Part shown: positions 58,045 through 64,000 of the stretch, in pieces
How positions within the stretch are numbered: position 1 is the stretch's first letter
Layout of the letters: every line of letters starts with the position of its first letter
Notes under the pieces: model-generated
Seen by the model: only the letters and a program-made list of their open reading frames with translations
What the model was told of the DNA's origin: nothing
Database searches by the model: none
Made by a program: the position numbers and the translations under genes
Assembly: GCA_003024785.1 (NCBI GenBank)
Contig: PUQB01000215.1
Location: 327,501 to 391,500, forward strand
Length of the DNA: 64,000 nucleotides
Direction: 5' to 3'
DNA from: Selaginella tamariscina
Taxonomy: Eukaryota > Streptophyta > Lycopodiopsida > Selaginellales > Selaginellaceae

Positions 58045-58230
58045 TACACGTTATAAAAGGCCACATGGCATTAGGTTGAAGACGAAGGGCATGGCAGGCC
58101 TGTACATGGGTGAAGCATCTCACCCATCCAGCGATGAAGAATTTGCTTGAAGTAGAGAAGGGTTGTTGTCAATCCCCTGGGATCATGTGCATTGTTAAGC
58201 TCACCAAACTGATTTGAACTTGTATATACT
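58045..58230 (+). pseudogene. SAUR-like remnant, copy 1 (internally deleted)
   Basis: A TATA-like element (TTATAAAAGG at about 58050) is followed by GCATTAGGTTGAAGACGAAG and a CTGTACATGG start region, also present in copy 2 (59872-59955). The sequence then jumps to a C-terminal SAUR stretch: VKHLTHPAMKNLLEVEKGCC, then SPGIMCI. Compared with copy 2, the N-terminal two-thirds is deleted. SAUR proteins are small auxin-responsive regulators of cell expansion. Confidence 0.5.
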
Positions 58231-58351
58231 CATTGTTTCTTCTTTAATAATGTATAACCCTGAGAGTATAGATCTGGATATTGCTTATATACATGCATAG
58301 AGAAGAGAAAGAGAGTATACATACTAATAAGTGAGAAGTTCAAGCTATACA

Positions 58352-59860
58352 ATGGATATGATACAAACATTCACACGTCTTTCCACAGCAAAAACAAAAG
58401 GGGAAACATGCACATTAAACAAGCTGATCGAAAATGTATGGCAGATGCGGAAGCCCACAACAGGCTCGAGCTGCATTCGACACTTCTCCTGGGTGTTCAT
58501 GATAACTGCATATTCCAGGAACGGGTGTGTGGAAGAAGCCAAGTGTGTGTTCGATCAAATACCCAAAAAGACTCTCGTTGCATGGAATGCTATGCTAGCT
58601 GCATACAGTCGGAAAGGGCTTCTCACACAGGCCAAGGACCTCTTTGAAAAAATGCCACTTCGCGACTTGATATATTGGAACACTCTTTTGTCTGGGTATG
58701 CACAGAACTCATTCTTAGAGGATGCAAAAAGGACCTTTGATAGTATGCCACAGCACAACTTAGTAAGCTCAAATTTTCTCCTTTCTGCATATGCCCGGAT
58801 TGGGCATCTCCTAACGTGTGTGACTCTCTTTAACGAGGCGCAACAAAGAGATATCATCTCCTGGACTCTGATGTTATCTGCATACTCTCAGGACGGAAAC
58901 GTAAACTCAGCTTGACAAGTCTTTGATCACATCCCAGATCGAGACTTGGTTACATGGAATGCTATGCTAGCTGCACATGTTCAGAACGGGCAACTCAACG
59001 GTGCCATGTATATATTCAGCCAGCCGCCAGAAGTGAACCTCCTCTCGTGGAGTACAATGCTATCTGGATATGCCCAAGATGGACACCTGGCAGCTGCCAA
59101 GAGTATGTTCGATCAGATGCCCTTAAGGACTTAGTAGTGTGGACTTCCATGCTTGCAGCTTATGAGAACGGGCATGTTGAGGAGGCTGAGCAGGTGTTTA
59201 ACACAATCCCACAGTGGGACTTAGTCTCCTGGACTTCAATGATAACTGAAATGGACATATCCAAAGGCAAAATGTATTTTTGATGGGATTCCTCATGTTA
59301 TCTACAATGTCATGTTAGCTGCATATCATATTTCCTCTGCCGAGCACATGTTTGAGAGAATGCCAGTGCGAGACACTGTCTCATGGAATGCAATGCTCGT
59401 TGCGTATGCACAGAACAGGCATATAGATAACACTAAGAAGATGTTTCATAATCTTCCTGTTAAAACTCTCATGTCGTGGAATGTGATGCTTATGGTATAT
59501 GCCAACAAAGGAAAAGTTTACGAGTTTTGAAGATTCTAACTGAGATGGCAATGTATGAGTTACCAAATGATATATGCCTCCTTGTTTTACCGTGTGCATG
59601 TAGCCATGAGGACAAGGCTTACCAAGGTAGATGTTTATTTCTGCAGTTTGAATGGAATGCCATGTGGAGCCAACTACCAACATTACAGTTGCATGGTCGA
59701 TCTACTTTGCCGAACTCCACGGTCGGATGAAGCCCGGGAACTCGTGTTCACTATGCCTTTCAAGCCCGATATTGTAGAATGGACTTGCTTATTACGTGCC
59801 AACAAACATGGTTTAGGAGTAAGATTAAAGAAAGCCACATCAGATATGCCTGGCGTATGA
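58352..59860 (+). pseudogene. PLS-type PPR pseudogene
   Basis: From ATG 58352 the frame encodes a leader and then a run of about ten 31-residue S-type PPR motifs of the form MP-x-RDL-x-WN-x-ML-x-AYAQNG-x2-x-EDAK-x-FD. A TGA at 58913-58915 replaces an expected Arg (CGA) in the A-x-QVFD part of one motif. Frame shifts follow near 59130, 59280 and 59530. The last part (59665-59800) is a typical terminal L/S/E-like segment with YSCMVDLLCRTPRSDEAREL and MPFKPDIVEWTCLLRA. No DYW domain follows. Intact relatives act in organellar RNA editing or splicing. This copy is disabled; the lack of introns fits the family. Confidence 0.8.
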
Positions 59861-59867
59861 CGTCGGA

Positions 59868-60175
59868 TTCATTTATAAATACCCACGTGGCATTAGGTTA
59901 AAGAGAGAAGGGGAAGAAGAAGTGGAGTTTGCGCCTTGACAGGTCTGTACATGGAGGCACGCCAACATAGGGCCTCCAAGATTCTCCGCAACATCAGAGA
60001 TTGGGTGCTGCACGGTCGTGGCAGCTCCTTGAAGAAGAAGGGAAATGAGGTGCCCATCAAAACGGACTTGTTCCAATCTATGTGGGCGAGGAAGAGAGCC
60101 AGCAGGTGCGCTTCCTTGTGAGGGTGAAGCATTTCAACCATCCACTGATGAAGGATCTGCTGATCTGAAGGGTGA
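59868..60175 (+). pseudogene. SAUR-like gene, copy 2 (frameshifted)
   Basis: A TATA-like TTTATAAATA at 59873 precedes GGCATTAGGTTAAAGAGAG. ATG 59951 starts MEARQHRASKILRNIRDW, then GSSLKKKGNEVPIKTD. A 1-base shift near 60070 puts the SAUR core into another frame: LVPIYVGEEESQQVRFLVRV, then KHFNHPLMKDLLI and a stop at about 60171. The GEExQxFxVxVxxxNHPLxxxLL pattern is diagnostic of SAUR proteins. Either a 1 bp deletion inactivates it or the assembly has an indel here. It lies just downstream of the PPR pseudogene, with copy 1 upstream of it. Confidence 0.65.
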
Positions 60176-60260
60176 GAAGATGGGTTGCTACGGTCGCTCT
60201 AAGCTGTCAAGGGTCTCGGCGAAAAGGAGCTCCGGCTCAGGAGGCTTCATATTATTCTAG

Positions 60261-60480
60261 TATATTCGCGGATATTCTAGGGTTATTCTAGCATATTCTA
60301 GCATATTCTCAAGAATATTCTAGAATATATAAGTTTTTTTAATATGCCGACTGGTTTAATATACGCCACTGGCTTAATATATGCCCACTGGCTTAATAAG
60401 ACATTATCCTAAACCCTAAACCATTTATCCTTGTAGCACCGGTGGGTCATGAACTCTGTTGCAATTCACCAGCAAACGGT
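60261..60480. repeat. Short tandem ATTCTAGCAT-type repeats
   Basis: Four to six imperfect units of TATTCTAG(C/G)(A/G)TA at 60255-60335, then three units of CCACTGGCTTAATAT at 60345-60405, then CCTAAACCCTAAACC. It is non-coding and lies between the SAUR remnant and the MULE gene's 3' end. Confidence 0.7.
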
Positions 60481-60491
60481 GGACCTCCATG

Positions 60492-63400
60492 TCACTGAGC
60501 GATCGCCTTGTGAAAATATGTGACTTCCGGGTTCAAGCCAAGCACACGGCTATAGACGAAGTACATGTGTACACATGGGCTCCAACTTTTGCTCTTCTGA
60601 AATGTAGAACAACTGCATGAAGGATAAGTATTAATAGTCACCTTTGCAGAGTCATTTCCTGCCGACACAACGAAAGCCTCCTTCCGTCCTCTAGCTGTCA
60701 CTTCAACATTTCGCACACAACCTAAAAACGTCTTGGCCTTGCGGAAATTCTTCTCTTGTTCCTTAGACATTTTTGTTGGAGTCCGAACCATACGTCCTTC
60801 GAAAGGTGGAATTGTTGTAGATCCAGCTCCACGTGGTGGCGATGGTGTTTTGTCCTTCTGACCCTCATCTACTCTTCCTGCCATCCCCTGTAAACCTTCC
60901 AGAACAAAGCCTGCATCCTGTAGTTCTCTGACCTCCTCACTTGTCAGCTTCGTTTCCTTGAGCACAGGCCAAACCGTTGGTGGTGTTGGAATACGTGACC
61001 GAAGAATTTTGCCGTTTGGCCGCGTGAAACACCCTGAATCTTTTGGGCAGAACCACATCATCTGTTGTACATACTCCTCATTCCCCAAGGCATCAATGTA
61101 CATTCGTTTTCCATAGAATCCTGGTGCTGGCACTCTGCTTGGATAACCGATTGGTTTTCCACACAGAGCAGTTCCTTCCTGATTCATCCCCAAACACTTA
61201 ACCTTACTGGATGCTCCGATTCGTCTGATGGCCCACTCTGTTTGAGCAATCTCTCTCTCCGAAACCTCTTCGAACCTTAACCTCTTTCTCCTGTTGTTTT
61301 GGACCACCCGCTCTGTGTACTCTACATCATGTCTGTGTGAACGTCGAGCATCAGACTGTTCTGTTCCTGTGACTGTTCTCCTAACAGTTTGCACTCGAAC
61401 GTTAGTGGTACACGTGAACTCCGGGCTGGTCAAGTGTTCCTCGCCTTCCACCAGATTAATAATTGTTGATGGAGATACACTTTTCCCCTCAGAGAGTTTG
61501 CGTTGCACTCGTTTCAACAGAGTTTCCTTCGAAGGCCCTGACCCTGTATACCTCCCTTCTATTGCCGCTTTCACCTTCGCACTCTGCATAACTGCATCGG
61601 TGAGGTCTAACATTGTCGCCTCCAGCAGTGGTACTCTTTTGGCCAATCTTGCTCTTCTTGCTCTAGCGTGAATCACTTCAGCATTGTTTGTAGTTGGAAC
61701 GCTCGCGAGTCCTTCTTCTGTCATGTCTCCCAGTTCCGCCATGGAGATGTGGTCCTCATGCCTGATCCACCAAGACAGCCATGTCTTCAAAGCTCGAATG
61801 TTTGACGCTCGTCCTTCCCAAAAAGACTCGAGAATTGCCAGTTGTTCTTTCTTAGATTGTTCATTCAGTGCTGCAGGCCAGGCACGAGCAAGCTTCATGT
61901 GTTCTTCGCGATGTTCTTCTGCGATCCATTTCTTTGTCACCTGACGCACAGATTGCATAAAGTGAAACAGACAGCTTCTTTCCCTCCCTTTCATCTTTGC
62001 TCCGTTGTTGAATACTTGGCGCAAGGCTATCCATATCGCTCCAGCCTCATCCGACATGAAACCAGCAAAGTTGACATTCTCCAAACCCTGCTTCTTACAA
62101 ACCTCTAGCATTGTGTTCAAGAACTTCAGCACTGCAACATTATCTTCGCGGCACATATCTGCGTAAGCTATAGTCACCATGGATCTGACACTGCAAGAGA
62201 GCGTTAGATAACGAAGATTAGAAAGTGTTATGAAGAGTTTTACAACTTACAATGGGTCATAAAGGTGTATTCCAATTGTCGCCCAGTCTGGTATGCGGTG
62301 CGTGTGGTCCAGAACAACCCATTGATCATGAAGGTCTCCTCCACTTTGACACCTTCTGATGTACTCAACTCCTGAACCCGGTCCCTCAACTGTCATTTTG
62401 AAGATCAGAGGCTGCTCCTCAGCACCATGCAGTTCCATCCCTGGAACATGTATGACGTGAATGAAAGGTATTGGCAGCTTTGTCTTCAGCTCCAGAAGAC
62501 CCTCGTAACCCTCTCTAAAGTGTGTCTCCTTCTGTCTTGATTGTGTAATCCAGTCCCGAGTCCTAAAGAAAAGGTCACGTCAGTGTGTAGAGATCTAAAA
62601 AAAATACCTTCGATGGTTTGTTAGAGGTTCAAGTTTTGAGAGTAAACCAGTGTACGAGACTTCTCCTTCTTCCTTGAAAAGTTCTTCAAAGATGAGCTCA
62701 CGCGCGGCTTGAAACTCAATCACTCGTTGATTGGTTCGCGGACTGCTCTTTACCACGTTGCTGACACTAGATCTGGCTCGCTGAACGTTTGAAGCTGACA
62801 CTGAGGGGCTGACTGGATGCTGATGAACACCTCTGTGAATGAACAACCTTGTAAAAGAAATGTCGTCTGGCAGAATGTAGTACACATAAGCCGGACAAGT
62901 GTGCACCAGCAATGGCTCCTCTCCACAATGCTTACATTTTATGCCTATTACTTTGCCTGTCTCAGTTGTCTTTGCCTTCTCCACAGCACCCTTGAAGTGA
63001 CATTCATTTGCTTTCTTCTCAAAAGCCAAGTAGGGGCAAGTAGGATTGATGCATTGGAGATGTCCGACACATGAACTTCGACTGACTCGCGCCGGAACAT
63101 GCCAGTGTGTTGTGCTCGGGTGTGTCCAATGGTAGCAGCCATCCTTGCGATTCATCCCCGAGTACTTCTCTGTGCTTTCTGTCTTAGGGGGAAGTTCGAA
63201 AATGACATTTCCATTGTATATCTGCGGTAGTTCAGAGACTCGTTTAACTTCAGACGAACCAATGAGATCCTTCCCTATCCTACATTTGTCTGCTCTTAGA
63301 AGACACACCAGCATGGATTCCTCACGCTCCTCTGTCCGCAACCTGAACAACGGGCCCTTTGCCGGGCACAATGTGTAAAAGACAAACTGGTTTGATGCAT

Positions 63401-63587
63401 TGCCTTCTGGTAACAACTCCACATCTTCTCCAGAACTCGCAGAAACTGACATCAATTGAACCACATGTATACTGAACCAACAAGGAATGTTGAAAGCAAT
63501 GTGAAGATCATGTTCAAACACAAAAGCATTTCCATCTTCATCGACTGGGAAATCTTTGTCAATGCCTTCATAGGTAACTCTGGCCAT
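60492..63587 (-). CDS. MULE-type transposase with WRKY/GCM-like and SWIM zinc modules
   Basis: Three exons: 63587-62608, 62562-62251 and 62190-60492, joined by GT-AG introns of 45 and 60 bp. Phases fit exactly to give 996 residues from ATG 63587 to the stop at 60492. Residues about 150-275 form a Cys/His-rich module (WTHPSTTHWHVP, CVGHLQCINPTCPYL, CKHCG, FIHRGVHQHP) like the WRKY-GCM1 fold found in MULE transposases. The transposase core has Asp in VVLDHTHRIPDW, Asp in GFMSDEAGAIW, a C-x2-H (SCLFH) and Glu in TTNNAEVIHA, the MULE DDE layout. The C-terminus has a SWIM finger, SCSCSTFQKSKSWSPCVHMY. No stops or shifts are visible. It could be an active transposon or a domesticated FAR1/MUSTANG-like gene; no terminal inverted repeats were found. 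Confidence 0.85.
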
Positions 63588-64000
63588 GACAACGCAAGGA
63601 GAAAGCTCGGTGGTTTAGGAAAGCAAAGCAAAAGATTAAACACACTTTCTCTTACCAAAAAAAATTACAATCGTTAAAATAAACGTGAATACACGTTTGT
63701 ATATAATTAATTCTATGCTGCCCAGTTCACAGTGTTCTTAATGATGTCCTCTCTAGTATCACCGATTTAATTTAATTTCTACCTTTTATGATTTGAAATA
63801 TCTTCACATTTACCAATTATTCACATATTTTAAAATAAACCCTAAATATTAATGTCACATTTATTCCGTAGGGTTCACTGTTTTCATTGCGGCTAGGGTT
63901 TTTTGGTAGATAGGGTTTACTGTTTCCATTGCGGCTAGGGTTCTTTCAATCTCAGATCTGTTTCCACTGCGGTAGATCCAGAGGGTTTCTTTAATCTCAG
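63588..64000 (-). promoter_or_regulatory. Upstream region of MULE gene with telo-box-like repeats
   Basis: It is the 5' flank of the MULE gene. Three imperfect copies of a unit containing CATTGCGGCTAGGGTTTT and TTCACTGTTT lie at about 63870-63990. AAACCCTA motifs (telo-box type) are common in plant promoters and 5' leaders. No TATA box could be fixed. Confidence 0.35.

Noticed and set aside
61065..62108. Plus-strand frames at 61.1-62.1 kb
   Set aside because: They are antisense to the intact MULE transposase exon and have no recognisable domains.
60261..64000. MULE terminal inverted repeats flanking the transposase gene
   Set aside because: CCTAAACCC-type sequence occurs on both sides but is short and telo-box-like; no long matching termini or 9 bp duplications were found.

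Overview
This is eukaryotic DNA from a land plant, most likely a non-seed plant such as a fern. The evidence is intron-bearing genes with canonical GT-AG sites, PLS-type pentatricopeptide-repeat (PPR) remnants, SAUR-type auxin-response fragments, an FCP1/SCP-like phosphatase, and Ty3 elements whose reverse transcriptase resembles the Tcn1-like group I associate with non-seed plants. The organism is an inference. Most of the window is AT-rich and built from transposable elements. I see no rRNA, tRNA or CRISPR.

Layout. 1-3.2 kb: a broken gene with a ParB/Srx-like segment and a degenerate SAM-methyltransferase-like C-terminus. 3.4-4.4 kb: a NIF-type HAD phosphatase gene. 4.96-8.45 kb and 18.55-21.89 kb: two direct copies of a 3.4 kb low-complexity block. 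Between them lie a small foldback element, a PPR fragment, a 447 bp hAT-like MITE with a perfect 8 bp target duplication, isolated minus-strand exon-like pieces and a CACTA-like 0.9 kb element. 21.89-34.05 kb: a giant inverted repeat. Each roughly 4.6 kb arm carries a decayed DDE-like (DUF7869-like) transposase gene preceded by about 18-19 copies of a GC-rich palindrome centred on GGATTAATCC; the loop holds the 3' end and LTR of a Ty3 relative.

34.1-56.9 kb: one decayed transposon-like gene split into three pieces by retrotransposons. An outer Ty3 element (35424-47398, minus) separates pieces 1 and 2. A second Ty3 element (about 48.5-55.06 kb, plus) separates pieces 2 and 3. The outer element's RT is itself interrupted by a 173 bp solo-LTR-like insertion (target duplication GCAAC) and by a younger Ty3 element (39028-43653, target duplication AAATC). 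Removing both restores a continuous RT frame. The plus-strand element has tandem arrays across the U3 start of both LTRs.

57.4-60.3 kb: fragments of an unrecognised minus-strand gene and a PPR pseudogene flanked by two SAUR-like remnants. 60.5-63.6 kb: an apparently intact three-exon MULE-type transposase gene (996 residues) with an N-terminal WRKY/GCM-like zinc module and a C-terminal SWIM finger.

The host-type genes show no shared pathway. What unites the window is layered transposition followed by decay, largely by C-to-T (and complementary G-to-A) change that has produced many in-frame stops.
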